From NCBI GenBank assembly GCA_934167965.1, contig CAKPMJ010000005.1:62001-126000 (forward strand): a DNA stretch of 64,000 nt. Direction: 5' to 3'. Under the pieces are notes generated by a model, which was not told where the DNA came from, did not search any database, and was given only the letters and a program-made list of their open reading frames with translations. Made by a program: the position numbers and the translations under genes. This stretch comes from an uncultured Clostridia bacterium. GTDB taxonomy: Bacteria > Bacillota > Clostridia > TANB77 > CAG-508. This document shows positions 34,535 to 42,830 of the stretch, piece by piece (the first letter of the stretch is position 1; the number at the start of each line of letters is the position of its first letter).

Positions 34535-35302
34535 TTGAATATAAAAATAGATGATGTTAATATAAATTATGAAGTTTCAGGAGAAGGAAATGCAGTTATA
34601 ATTTTACATGGGTGGCTTGCAAACCTTGAAACAATGAGAACATTAGAGAAAAATTTATCACAAAATTTTAGGGTATATAATGTAGATGTAATAGGATTTG
34701 GAAAAAGCGAATTGCCTAAACATCCTTATACTTCAGATGATTTTGGGAACTTTTTAAGTGAATTTGTACATAAACTAAATATAGAAAATCCTATATTAAT
34801 TGGACATTCAAACGGTGGTAGGATTATATTGAATTGTATAGGTAGACATTTAATTAAAGCTAGAAAAATTATATTGCTAGATAGTGCAGGAATAAAGGAA
34901 AAGAAGAGTTTGAAGAAAATTTTTAAGATATATAGTTTTAAATTTGGAAAAAATATTTTAAATATTTTACCACAAAGTGAAAAAGTAAAAAAAATGAAAG
35001 ATACATTGTTCAATAAAGCTGCTTCTGAGGATTATAAAAATTCACCAGAAGTGTTAAGAAAAACAATGTCAATTATATTAAATGAAGATCAAACAAAACT
35101 ATTAAAAAATATTAATATACCAACATTGTTGATATGGGGAGATAAAGATACTGCAACTCCTATTAGAGATGCTAAAATTATAGAAAATGAAATTCCAGAT
35201 TGCGGTTTAGTTATATATGAGGGAGCAGGTCATTTTGCATTTTTAGAGCAAATTGGAAGAACTAATACAATTATAAATGAATTTTTAAAGAATGATAGAT
35301 AA
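34535..35302 (+). CDS. Alpha/beta hydrolase
   Basis: This 255-residue hydrolase has the oxyanion motif ILHGWLAN, nucleophile elbow GHSNGG (Ser about 93), the acidic residue in LIWGDKDTATP and His in GAGHFAFLE, so the triad is complete. TTG start after GAGGTGAT. It heads an operon with a membrane MurF-type ligase (15-base gap) and Ddl. A wall-precursor link is inferred from this context; the substrate is unknown. Confidence 0.88.
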   Translation: MNIKIDDVNINYEVSGEGNAVIILHGWLANLETMRTLEKNLSQNFRVYNVDVIGFGKSELPKHPYTSDDFGNFLSEFVHKLNIENPILIGHSNGGRIILNCIGRHLIKARKIILLDSAGIKEKKSLKKIFKIYSFKFGKNILNILPQSEKVKKMKDTLFNKAASEDYKNSPEVLRKTMSIILNEDQTKLLKNINIPTLLIWGDKDTATPIRDAKIIENEIPDCGLVIYEGAGHFAFLEQIGRTNTIINEFLKNDR

Positions 35303-35317
35303 AGGAGAGAAGTTTAA

Positions 35318-36877
35318 GTGTATATATTATATAATGTTATTCTTATAACACTTATAATTTATTTTTATAAAAAAACAAAAAATGCAATACATATGTTACA
35401 ACTAGAATCTTATAAAAATGAAAGATATTTTAAATGGATAAAAAATAATAAAAAAAAGGTATTTCAAAAAAAAGAAATATTGTTTTTGTTTCCTATAATT
35501 TTGTATTTTATAAATAATTTATATGGAGTTATATTTTTAATAATAATTAATTTATTTTTAATTTTTACATATAAAAAAGAAAAGCAAAAAAAGCCACTTG
35601 TTGTGACAAATAGAGTTAAAAGATTATATATGACATATTTTATATTAACTATTATGCAGTTTGTACTTTTAAATTTATTAGATGCAAAGGGATATGCTAT
35701 ATTGTTTAATTTATTAATAACTATACTATCATATTTTGTTGTTATATTGATTAATATAATAAATTCTCCTATTGAAAAAAATATTCAAAGAGGATTTTAT
35801 AATAAAGCTAAAAATAAATTAGAAAATATGCCAAATCTTAAAGTTATTGGTATAACAGGAAGTTTTGGAAAGACCAGTACAAAGTATATTTTGTCAACAA
35901 TATTAATGCAAAAATATGATGTTTTGATGACACCAGAGAGTTATAATACAACTTTAGGGGTTGTCAGAACTATTAATGAAAAAATGAAATCAACTAATCA
36001 GATTTTTGTTTGCGAAATGGGAGCTAAAAACATTGGTGATATAAAAGAAATCTGTGATTTAGTAAAACCTACATATGGGTTAGTTACATCAATAGGGAAG
36101 CAACATTTAGAAACATTTAAAAATATTGAAAACGTTAAAAAAACTAAGATGGAATTAATTGATGCTTTACCAGAGGATGGAATTGGATTCTTAAATTATG
36201 ATGATGATAACATTGTATCTTGTAAAACAAATAAAAATGTACTAAAATATGGTCTAAATAATAAAGAAAATGACATTTGGGCGGAAAATATAGAAATAGA
36301 CGAAAAGGGAAGTAGTTTTACTATTTGTTTTAAAGATGGAAAGAAAATTGATGTTAGAACCAAGCTATTAGGACAACATAATATTTTAAATATACTTGGG
36401 GCTTCATTAGTAGCATATAGGTTAGGTCTTAGTGATAATGAAATAAAATTAGGAATTAAATTATTAAAAGCAGTTCCTCATAGATTAGAGATGAAGGTAA
36501 CTGCAAATGGGAATATTATAATTGATGATGCTTATAATTCTAATGTAAAAGGTGCAGAAATGGCATTGGATGTTTTAGGATTATTTAAAGATAGGAAAAA
36601 GGTTTTAATAACGCCAGGAATTGTTGATTTAGGTGAAAGTGCATATGAAATCAACAAAAACTTAGGTAAGCAAGCTGCCCAAAGCTCGGACTTTATAATA
36701 TTAGTTGGAGAAAAAGCTGCAAAACCAATATATGATGGAATAAAAGAAACAACATTTAATTTGGAAAAGGTTTATATAGCAAAAGATTTAGATGATGCAT
36801 TAAATAAAATGAATAGTTTACTAATAGAAAAATCGGTAATCTTATTTGAAAATGATTTACCAGATAATTATCTATAA
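35318..36877 (+). CDS. Mur ligase (MurF-like) with N-terminal membrane domain
   Basis: The first 150 residues form four membrane helices (about 1-16, 48-85, 105-122 and 127-148). The rest is a Mur ligase: ATP site GITGSFGKTSTKY (about 179-191), TPESYNTTLGV, CEMGAKNIGDI and the late HRLEMK and DDAYNSN motifs of MurF. MurF adds D-Ala-D-Ala to the UDP-MurNAc-tripeptide and is normally soluble. The membrane domain suggests work on a lipid-bound intermediate or tethering at the MraY step. GTG start with SD AAAGGAGAG. Confidence 0.86.
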   Translation: MYILYNVILITLIIYFYKKTKNAIHMLQLESYKNERYFKWIKNNKKKVFQKKEILFLFPIILYFINNLYGVIFLIIINLFLIFTYKKEKQKKPLVVTNRVKRLYMTYFILTIMQFVLLNLLDAKGYAILFNLLITILSYFVVILINIINSPIEKNIQRGFYNKAKNKLENMPNLKVIGITGSFGKTSTKYILSTILMQKYDVLMTPESYNTTLGVVRTINEKMKSTNQIFVCEMGAKNIGDIKEICDLVKPTYGLVTSIGKQHLETFKNIENVKKTKMELIDALPEDGIGFLNYDDDNIVSCKTNKNVLKYGLNNKENDIWAENIEIDEKGSSFTICFKDGKKIDVRTKLLGQHNILNILGASLVAYRLGLSDNEIKLGIKLLKAVPHRLEMKVTANGNIIIDDAYNSNVKGAEMALDVLGLFKDRKKVLITPGIVDLGESAYEINKNLGKQAAQSSDFIILVGEKAAKPIYDGIKETTFNLEKVYIAKDLDDALNKMNSLLIEKSVILFENDLPDNYL

Positions 36878-36895
36878 AAAGAAAGGATGATAAAT

Positions 36896-38119
36896 ATGAA
36901 AATAAAATTAGCAGTGTTTTTTGGAGGCCAATCAGTAGAACATGAAATAGCTGTTATTACAGCAAATCAAGCTTTTGAAAGCTTAGATAAAGAGAAATAT
37001 GAGATAATTCCTATATATATTTCAAAAAATGGTGTGATGTATACAGGAGAAAATTTGTTTGATTTATCTAGGTATAGAGATATGGATAAATTACTTAAAG
37101 AGTGTATACAGATTGCAATTGTTAATGATGGAGATGTTAAAAAAATAATAAGATATCCAATTAGAAAATTTGGAAATAATGAAATTAATACAATCGATGT
37201 TGCTATGCCTATAATGCATGGAACTCATGGAGAAGATGGAACAATACAAGGATTTTTAGAATTAAATGGTATTCCATATGTTGGATGTGATATACTTTCT
37301 TCAAGTATAGGTATGGATAAAATTGCTATGAAAAAAGTTCTTAAAGAATCAGGACTTCCAGTAGTTAATTATTATTCTTTTTATTCACAAGAATATTTAA
37401 ATGATGAAGAAAAAATAATAAAAGAAGTTAATGAGAAATTAAAATATCCTCTAATAGTAAAACCTGGAAATTTAGGATCAAGTGTTGGAATAAAGAAAGT
37501 TAAAGATGCAAAGGATTTACAAGATGCAATTGACTTTGCATCACAGTTTACAGATAGAATTATAATTGAAAATGCTGTAACAGATTTAAAAGAAATAAAT
37601 TGTTCTGTTATAGGAGATATGATAGAAGCTAGACCTTCAGTGTGTGAAGAGCCTGTTTTTAATGACGATATTTTAAGCTATACAGATAAGTATGTAGGTG
37701 GCGGAAAAGACAAGATGAATTTAAATTCTGGAACTAAACAAGGAATGGCAGTTTCAGATAAAAAATTACCAGCAGACATATCTGATGATATGAGAAAAGA
37801 AATAGAAGATTTAGCGGTAAAAACTTTCAAAGTTTTAGGTTGTAATGGAGTTTCAAGAGTAGATTTTCTTGTAGATAAAAAAACAGATAAGGTATATGTT
37901 AATGAAATAAATACTATACCAGGAGCGCTATCATTTTATTTATGGGAAGCTACAGGTACTAAGTTTAAAGATGAATTAAATGAAATTATTGATTTAGCTT
38001 TAAAAAGAAAAAGATATAGAGATACTTTAACATTTTCTTATGACCAAAATATATTGGCATTATCTAAAGATAGTTTTGGTACGAAAGGTGCTAAAGGAGT
38101 AAAAAATAAAAAAATATAG
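36896..38119 (+). CDS. ddl: D-alanine-D-alanine ligase family protein
   Basis: This 407-residue ATP-grasp ligase has FFGGQSVEHEIAVITA at the start, MHGTHGEDGTIQGFLEL, KPGNLGSSVGIKKV, INEINTIPG-like VNEINTIPGALSF and VSRVDFLV. It is longer than usual Ddl (about 350) owing to an insertion around residues 55-80 and a 35-residue C-terminal tail. ATG 36896 (MKIKLAVFF) is preferred since the ATG at 36887 overlaps the SD AAAGG. It probably supplies the dipeptide to the MurF-like partner; D-Ala-D-Ser or D-Lac specificity cannot be excluded. Confidence 0.9.
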   Translation: MKIKLAVFFGGQSVEHEIAVITANQAFESLDKEKYEIIPIYISKNGVMYTGENLFDLSRYRDMDKLLKECIQIAIVNDGDVKKIIRYPIRKFGNNEINTIDVAMPIMHGTHGEDGTIQGFLELNGIPYVGCDILSSSIGMDKIAMKKVLKESGLPVVNYYSFYSQEYLNDEEKIIKEVNEKLKYPLIVKPGNLGSSVGIKKVKDAKDLQDAIDFASQFTDRIIIENAVTDLKEINCSVIGDMIEARPSVCEEPVFNDDILSYTDKYVGGGKDKMNLNSGTKQGMAVSDKKLPADISDDMRKEIEDLAVKTFKVLGCNGVSRVDFLVDKKTDKVYVNEINTIPGALSFYLWEATGTKFKDELNEIIDLALKRKRYRDTLTFSYDQNILALSKDSFGTKGAKGVKNKKI

Positions 38120-38162
38120 ATGAATAAAAGATATTTTACAAATTATAGTGAAATATCTTTTT

Positions 38163-38217
38163 TGTCGATTTTTGTCAATGAAAAATTGTTTACAAATTAA
38201 AATAAATATGTTAATAT
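38163..38217 (+). promoter_or_regulatory. Promoter with tandem Spo0A-like boxes (sortase gene)
   Basis: TTTACA (38189-38194), 17 bases, TAATAT (38212-38217). TGTCGAT (38163-38169) and TGTCAAT (38173-38179) are spaced ten bases and end nine bases before the -35. The layout parallels that of the type IV secretion promoter at 52978. Confidence 0.55.
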
Positions 38218-38270
38218 ATAGTTGTTTTTTCAATATTATTTTAATTCAAGAAAGAGGGAGATAATTTTTA

Positions 38271-38864
38271 ATGAATATTTTTTCAACTAAAAGTGTTTAC
38301 AGCATAAGTTTGATTTTAACCATTCTAATTTTTTTATTTTGTAATTTTTTAATCAATAATTTTATAATAAATAAATTAAATTCAAACAATATTACTCAGG
38401 AAAGTAAGGTTTCATTTTTTAATATAGAAAACAAAGAAAATAATAAAGAACAAATTAATTATATAGCTGAAATTAAGGAAGAAGATAATTGGTACATAGA
38501 AATAAATTCAATAAATTTAAAAGCTCCTATAGAAGAAACAACATCAACAGAAATATTAACTAGGTCAGTAGGACATTTTGAGGAAACTAGTTTGCAAGAA
38601 GGAAATATAGGATTAGCCGCACATAATAGAGGGTACAAAGTAAACTATTTTAAAGATTTAAAGTCAGTAAAAATAGGAAATGAAATCATTTATAAATATA
38701 AAAATTATAAAAATACGTATATAGTAGATAAAATAGAAATTATTAAAGATACAGATTGGAGTTATTTGGATAAAACAGATGAAAATAAAATAACTTTAAT
38801 AACTTGTGTTGAAAATGAGCCGAAATTTCGTAGATGTGTACAAGCAACACAAGAAAATTTATAA
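38271..38864 (+). CDS. Sortase (class D-like)
   Basis: This 197-residue transpeptidase has an N-terminal membrane anchor (about 9-32), catalytic His in LAAHNRGY, Cys in ITLITCVEN and Arg in KFRRCVQAT. It attaches proteins with an LPxTG-like signal to the cell wall. No substrate is adjacent, although a protein ending in IPYTG lies 1.7 kb downstream beside its own sortase. The preceding promoter carries Spo0A-like boxes. Confidence 0.88.
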   Translation: MNIFSTKSVYSISLILTILIFLFCNFLINNFIINKLNSNNITQESKVSFFNIENKENNKEQINYIAEIKEEDNWYIEINSINLKAPIEETTSTEILTRSVGHFEETSLQEGNIGLAAHNRGYKVNYFKDLKSVKIGNEIIYKYKNYKNTYIVDKIEIIKDTDWSYLDKTDENKITLITCVENEPKFRRCVQATQENL

Positions 38865-38923
38865 GTATATAAAAAGATATAGAGAATAAAGATATAGTAA
38901 ATAAATTTAAGGAGGAAATATAA

Positions 38924-39541
38924 TTGAAAAAGAAAAAAAGTAGAAAATATCTTTATTTAATAGGTATTGTTTTATTGATTATTATTTTAATAATATTTAT
39001 TTCAAAAAATAGGGTTAGAAATTCGAAAAATGGAAACAATATGAATAGTCAAGAAATCGTAGATTGTATTTTAGACGTAAAATCTTACAAAGCACAAGTT
39101 ACAGTCCAAGTTAATAGTAATAAAAATAATAATAAATATATTTTAAGACAAGAATATAATACGGAAAATGGGTGCATTCAAGAAGTTGTAGAGCCAGCAA
39201 ATATTGCAGGGGTAAAGATCACAAGCAAGGATGGAAATTTGATTGTTGAAAATGCAGGATTGGATTTATCTACAATGTTTACAAGTTATAAAGGGCTTGG
39301 AAGCAATGAATTAGATTTAAGTGAATTTATCCAAGATTATAATTCTAATACAGAATCTAATTTTGATGAAAATGATTCAGGCAATGAAATTATAATGAGG
39401 ACATCAGGAAAGACTAAATTTACTAAAAGTAAAACCCTATACATAAATAGAGAAAAAATCATACCTACAAAGTTAGTAATAAAGGATGATAACCAAAATA
39501 CGACAATAATCATAGAATATAATGATATAGAATTAAATTAA
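38924..39541 (+). CDS. GerS-like / LolA-fold membrane-anchored protein
   Basis: This 205-residue protein has an N-terminal membrane segment (about 9-26) without a lipobox Cys, and a LolA-like core: QEIVDCILDVKSYKAQVTVQV, YILRQEYN, EVVEPANIAGVKI and LYINREKIIPTKLVI. GerS of Clostridioides difficile is such a protein, needed for germination, and to my knowledge its locus includes a racemase and mazF. The mazF gene follows here, supporting the call. TTG start after GGAGG. Confidence 0.65.
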   Translation: MKKKKSRKYLYLIGIVLLIIILIIFISKNRVRNSKNGNNMNSQEIVDCILDVKSYKAQVTVQVNSNKNNNKYILRQEYNTENGCIQEVVEPANIAGVKITSKDGNLIVENAGLDLSTMFTSYKGLGSNELDLSEFIQDYNSNTESNFDENDSGNEIIMRTSGKTKFTKSKTLYINREKIIPTKLVIKDDNQNTTIIIEYNDIELN

Positions 39542-39602
39542 AATAAATTCTATCTACGAATATACAGACTTTTAAAATATGCTAATAGTAGGAGTGAAGA
39601 TT

Positions 39603-39953
39603 ATGACAATAAAAAGAGGAGATATGTTTTATGCAGATTTAAGTCCAGTAGTAGGTTCAGAGCAAGGTGGTGTTAGACCTGTTCTTATAATACAAAATGA
39701 TATGGGAAATAAATACAGTCCCACAGTAATTGCAGCAGCAATTACTTCACAAACAAATAAGACAAAACTTCCTACTCATATAGAATTAGATGAGAATACA
39801 GAAGGATTAAAAAGTAATTCAGTTATTTTAACAGAACAAATTAGAACTATAGATAAAAGTAGATTAAAGGAAAGAATAGGTCATATTGATGACACTGAGG
39901 TTATGAATAAAATTAATAATGCTTTAGGTGTTAGTTTCGGTTTAGGTGAATAA
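39603..39953 (+). CDS. mazF: MazF/EndoA-type mRNA interferase, no adjacent antitoxin
   Basis: This 116-residue toxin-fold RNase has the PemK/MazF motifs KRGDMFYADLSPVVGSEQGG, RPVLIIQND, TVIAAAITSQ and LTEQIRTIDKSRL. ATG 39603 follows AGGAGTG; an in-frame upstream start is rejected. In Firmicutes it is usually preceded by the antitoxin gene (ndoAI/mazE) and alr. Here only 61 bases separate it from the GerS-like gene, and no antitoxin frame fits. Confidence 0.93.
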   Translation: MTIKRGDMFYADLSPVVGSEQGGVRPVLIIQNDMGNKYSPTVIAAAITSQTNKTKLPTHIELDENTEGLKSNSVILTEQIRTIDKSRLKERIGHIDDTEVMNKINNALGVSFGLGE

Positions 39954-39965
39954 AAGTTAAAAAAT

Positions 39966-40007
39966 AAAAGTGATATATAAATTTAATTAAACTTATATAT
40001 CACTTTT
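39966..40007. terminator. Bidirectional terminator
   Basis: Long stem AAAAGTGATATATAA/TTATATATCACTTTT between convergent mazF and the XRE regulator gene. Confidence 0.85.
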
Positions 40008-40344
40008 TATTTTCATTCATTGATTTTATTAAATCTATAATAATTTTTTTATCATAGTTAGATAATTTAGAAAAATCGTTTTTAATAGTTTCATTGAATA
40101 AATTAATATTCATATTTAGTGATGGAGATAGTAATTGTGATGGAGTTATATCTAAAGCATTACATAAATCTATAATAGCTATACAACCAGGTAAATATTT
40201 TCCTTTTTCTAAATAATAAATATAATGAGGAGACAAATTACATTGTTCAGCAAGTTTTTCACGACTTAATTTTTGTTGTTTTCGTAATTGATAAATTTTA
40301 TATCCTATTTCTTTGGCAATTAAATCTTTTCTATCTTCTTCCAT
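40000..40344 (-). CDS. XRE-family transcriptional regulator
   Basis: This 114-residue protein has a helix-turn-helix at residues 13-67 (IYQLRKQQKLSREKLAEQCN, then YIYYLEKGKYLPG) and a C-terminal helical part of about 45 residues for dimerisation. SD GGAGG precedes the ATG. It is divergent from the sortase-substrate gene at 40522 and may control it. Confidence 0.85.
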   Translation of the reverse strand: MEEDRKDLIAKEIGYKIYQLRKQQKLSREKLAEQCNLSPHYIYYLEKGKYLPGCIAIIDLCNALDITPSQLLSPSLNMNINLFNETIKNDFSKLSNYDKKIIIDLIKSMNENKK

Positions 40345-40454
40345 ATAAACCTCCTTATATTATTACTATTTATTATATCCCATAAAAATATTTATATGAA
40401 TGAAGCAAAATAACAAAAAAAGATAAAAAATATAAGCAAGCTTATAAAAAAGTG

Positions 40455-40483
40455 TTGACTTTTTTTGTCGATATTGATATTAT
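40455..40483 (+). promoter_or_regulatory. Promoter of surface protein-sortase operon
   Basis: TTGACT (40455-40460), 17 bases, TATTAT (40478-40483). TGTCGAT (40466-40472), resembling a Spo0A box, lies in the spacer, where binding would repress. Confidence 0.6.
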
Positions 40484-40521
40484 GCAAATATAAAAGGATA
40501 CAAATGAAAGGGGGTGAAAGA

Positions 40522-41880
40522 ATGAAAAACGTAAAATATGTTGTTATAACAGCAATTATGATGCTTTTATTATTCTTGATACCTAATATATCTAAAGCTA
40601 CAGTTGAATATACAAGAACGATTCCAGGAAATGATGGAAGTATAATTTTAAATCTTACAGGTCTTACTTTAGATGAAAATAAAAATTATTCTTTTACTTT
40701 ATTAAAAGGTAAAGGAGATTTGAGTACTGCAACATGGAATAACTTGATAGATTTTACATCATCAACTGCTAAAGTAACATTAAGTTCCGGAACTAAGGCA
40801 ATAGTTGATGTATTAAAGGTTACAGATAAAGGATATTTATATATTAAAAATAATGATGATAATTCTTATGTAGTTGAGGCTAAAGAGATTGATTTAAAAT
40901 TGCCTTATTTGCAAGCAATAAACTACAAATATGATAAAAGCTATGATATATATAATACATATGGGATTAAAGACAGAGTATACATTCAGTTTAAAAAAGT
41001 TTCAGATAGGACTTTAATACAAAAATACGTAGAAATAAAAACAAAAAATGGTGATGTAAGTTCATTGAGTAATTATATTGGAAATGTACCAACAACAGGG
41101 TATGGAAGTACAACAAATATGTCATATGGTGGATGGATAAGTCAAAAAGATGTAGAAAAAAATAATGATGGTCTATATCTATTGTGGGTAAAAATAACAG
41201 GAGAAAACTGTAAAGATATCTATGGTTGTATAGTTCATGATGGTTTACCAAAAGCAACTAAAGTTGCTGATTATATAAATGGAGAAGGACCAAAAGTTAC
41301 AAAAATACAAGTAGAATCTCCTAAATCAGGTACATATAAAACAAAACAAACTGTAAAAATAAGAGTATATTTCGATAAAAAAATTACAGGGACAAAAGTA
41401 CCTACTCTAAAAATAAAATTTGGTTCAAGTGCTGAAAGAAGTGTAACGAATGGAACTATTCATAATGATGCGACCGTAAGGAGTTCAGGTCAATATATTG
41501 AATATTCATATAATATTCAATCAGGAGATAATGGACAGCTTGCAACAGTAAGTTTAACTGGAGGAACAATAAAAGATGAAGATGGAAATGCTGCAATTTT
41601 ATCTTGTCCAGTATTATCAGGAAGTATTACTATAAAAGCTAATACTAAGGGAACTGTAACAAATAATACAGAAAATCAAGATAAAACTAATAATACATCA
41701 AATAATACAAATAAAAATTCAAATTCATCATCTAATAAATCAGGTGATAAGGATGAAACTACTGCAAAAGGTAAAATTCCTTATACAGGTGCAAGTTTAA
41801 CTGTTGTATTCGCAATAGGTATTATACTTGTTATAGGAATTGTAGCAAAAACACAATATAATAAATATAGAGATATATAA
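40522..41880 (+). CDS. Cell-wall-anchored surface protein (IPYTG sorting signal)
   Basis: This 452-residue protein has a signal peptide (about 1-27), a beta-rich ectodomain including an Ig-like region (GPKVTKIQVESPKSGTYKT), an Asn/Ser/Thr/Lys-rich linker, and a C-terminal sorting signal: IPYTGAS, a hydrophobic helix and a basic tail (YNKYRDI). ATG 40522 follows AAAGGGGG. The sortase gene is 53 bases downstream, so this is probably its dedicated substrate. Ligand unknown. Confidence 0.85.
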   Translation: MKNVKYVVITAIMMLLLFLIPNISKATVEYTRTIPGNDGSIILNLTGLTLDENKNYSFTLLKGKGDLSTATWNNLIDFTSSTAKVTLSSGTKAIVDVLKVTDKGYLYIKNNDDNSYVVEAKEIDLKLPYLQAINYKYDKSYDIYNTYGIKDRVYIQFKKVSDRTLIQKYVEIKTKNGDVSSLSNYIGNVPTTGYGSTTNMSYGGWISQKDVEKNNDGLYLLWVKITGENCKDIYGCIVHDGLPKATKVADYINGEGPKVTKIQVESPKSGTYKTKQTVKIRVYFDKKITGTKVPTLKIKFGSSAERSVTNGTIHNDATVRSSGQYIEYSYNIQSGDNGQLATVSLTGGTIKDEDGNAAILSCPVLSGSITIKANTKGTVTNNTENQDKTNNTSNNTNKNSNSSSNKSGDKDETTAKGKIPYTGASLTVVFAIGIILVIGIVAKTQYNKYRDI

Positions 41881-41885
41881 ATAAA

Positions 41886-41910
41886 AGGGGGCATATTATA
41901 TAGGCCCCTA
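41886..41910 (+). terminator. Intercistronic GC-rich hairpin
   Basis: AGGGG(G)C pairs with GCCCCT around an AT loop, without a clear T run. It lies between the surface protein and sortase genes and may lower sortase expression or stabilise the upstream mRNA. Confidence 0.5.
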
Positions 41911-41933
41911 TTCTAATATGGAGGAAAAAATAG

Positions 41934-42659
41934 ATGAATAGATTAACACATAGAAGAGATAAAAAAATAATAATATATTTACCTGTTTTAATAGGTATAA
42001 TTATTATGGCAATATTTATATCTATAGAAATATTTTCTTTGGCAATAGAAAAAGAGATTTCAATAAGTGATACTATATTAGAAAATAGTGAAGTACAGAA
42101 TACTGTAAATGAGATAGAAAATGAAGTACAAAATGAAGTAAAAAATGTGATAATACATTCTAAGGAAGCGCAAAACAAGAAGAATAATTTTGTAAAAGAT
42201 ACAACAGCATTAAAACAAATAAATACAAAAACAAGGAAAACATCAGATGGAAAAAAATATACGTCAATAGGGCTTGTGAATATACCTAGTTTAGGAATTA
42301 AATATCAAATATTATCAGAGACGTCAGCAGAATTATTAAAAATTTCTGTTAATAAATATTGGGGCGCAAATCCAAATGAAGTAGGAAATATGTGTATATT
42401 AGGACATAATTATAAAAATTCCAAGTTTTTCGGAAACTTACCAAAAATAAAAAAAGGAGCAAAAGTATATATTACAGACTTAGAAGGAAGAACTTTAACA
42501 TATAAAGTATATGAGACAAAAATAATTACAGAAGATGATTTGTCATGTACAAGTCAAAAAACAGACGGAAAAACAGAAATTACATTAATTACATGTTATT
42601 ATGCACCAGGAGATAAGCATGCAAGTAAAAGATTCATTGCAAAAGCAAGAGTAGAATAG
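41934..42659 (+). CDS. Sortase (class D/E-like)
   Basis: This 241-residue enzyme has an N-terminal membrane helix (about 12-34), an acidic Asn/Val linker and a sortase domain with His in ILGHNYKNSKFF, Cys in ITLITCYY and Arg in SKRFIAKA. It should recognise the IPYTG signal of the preceding gene product. SD TGGAGGAAA precedes the ATG. Confidence 0.9.
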   Translation: MNRLTHRRDKKIIIYLPVLIGIIIMAIFISIEIFSLAIEKEISISDTILENSEVQNTVNEIENEVQNEVKNVIIHSKEAQNKKNNFVKDTTALKQINTKTRKTSDGKKYTSIGLVNIPSLGIKYQILSETSAELLKISVNKYWGANPNEVGNMCILGHNYKNSKFFGNLPKIKKGAKVYITDLEGRTLTYKVYETKIITEDDLSCTSQKTDGKTEITLITCYYAPGDKHASKRFIAKARVE

Positions 42660-42666
42660 AAGAAAG

Positions 42667-42698
42667 ACTCAAATATAATAATTTATTTGAGTTTTTCT
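42667..42698 (+). terminator. Terminator after sortase
   Basis: ACTCAAATA/TATTTGAGT-like stem followed by TTTTTC. Confidence 0.75.
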
Positions 42699-42830
42699 TT
42701 TTTATATATTTAATAAAAAATTGTTATAATATAACAGGGTTTAGAATAATTTTAGAAATCTATGGAAAAATAAAAAATAAAGTGATATAATTGGAAAAAA
42801 ACAGGGGGAGACCCAAAAGGAGGAATTTTA

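Noticed and set aside
39541..39602. A hidden MazE antitoxin before mazF
   Set aside because: Only 61 bases lie between the two genes, too little for an antitoxin, and the upstream gene is GerS-like.
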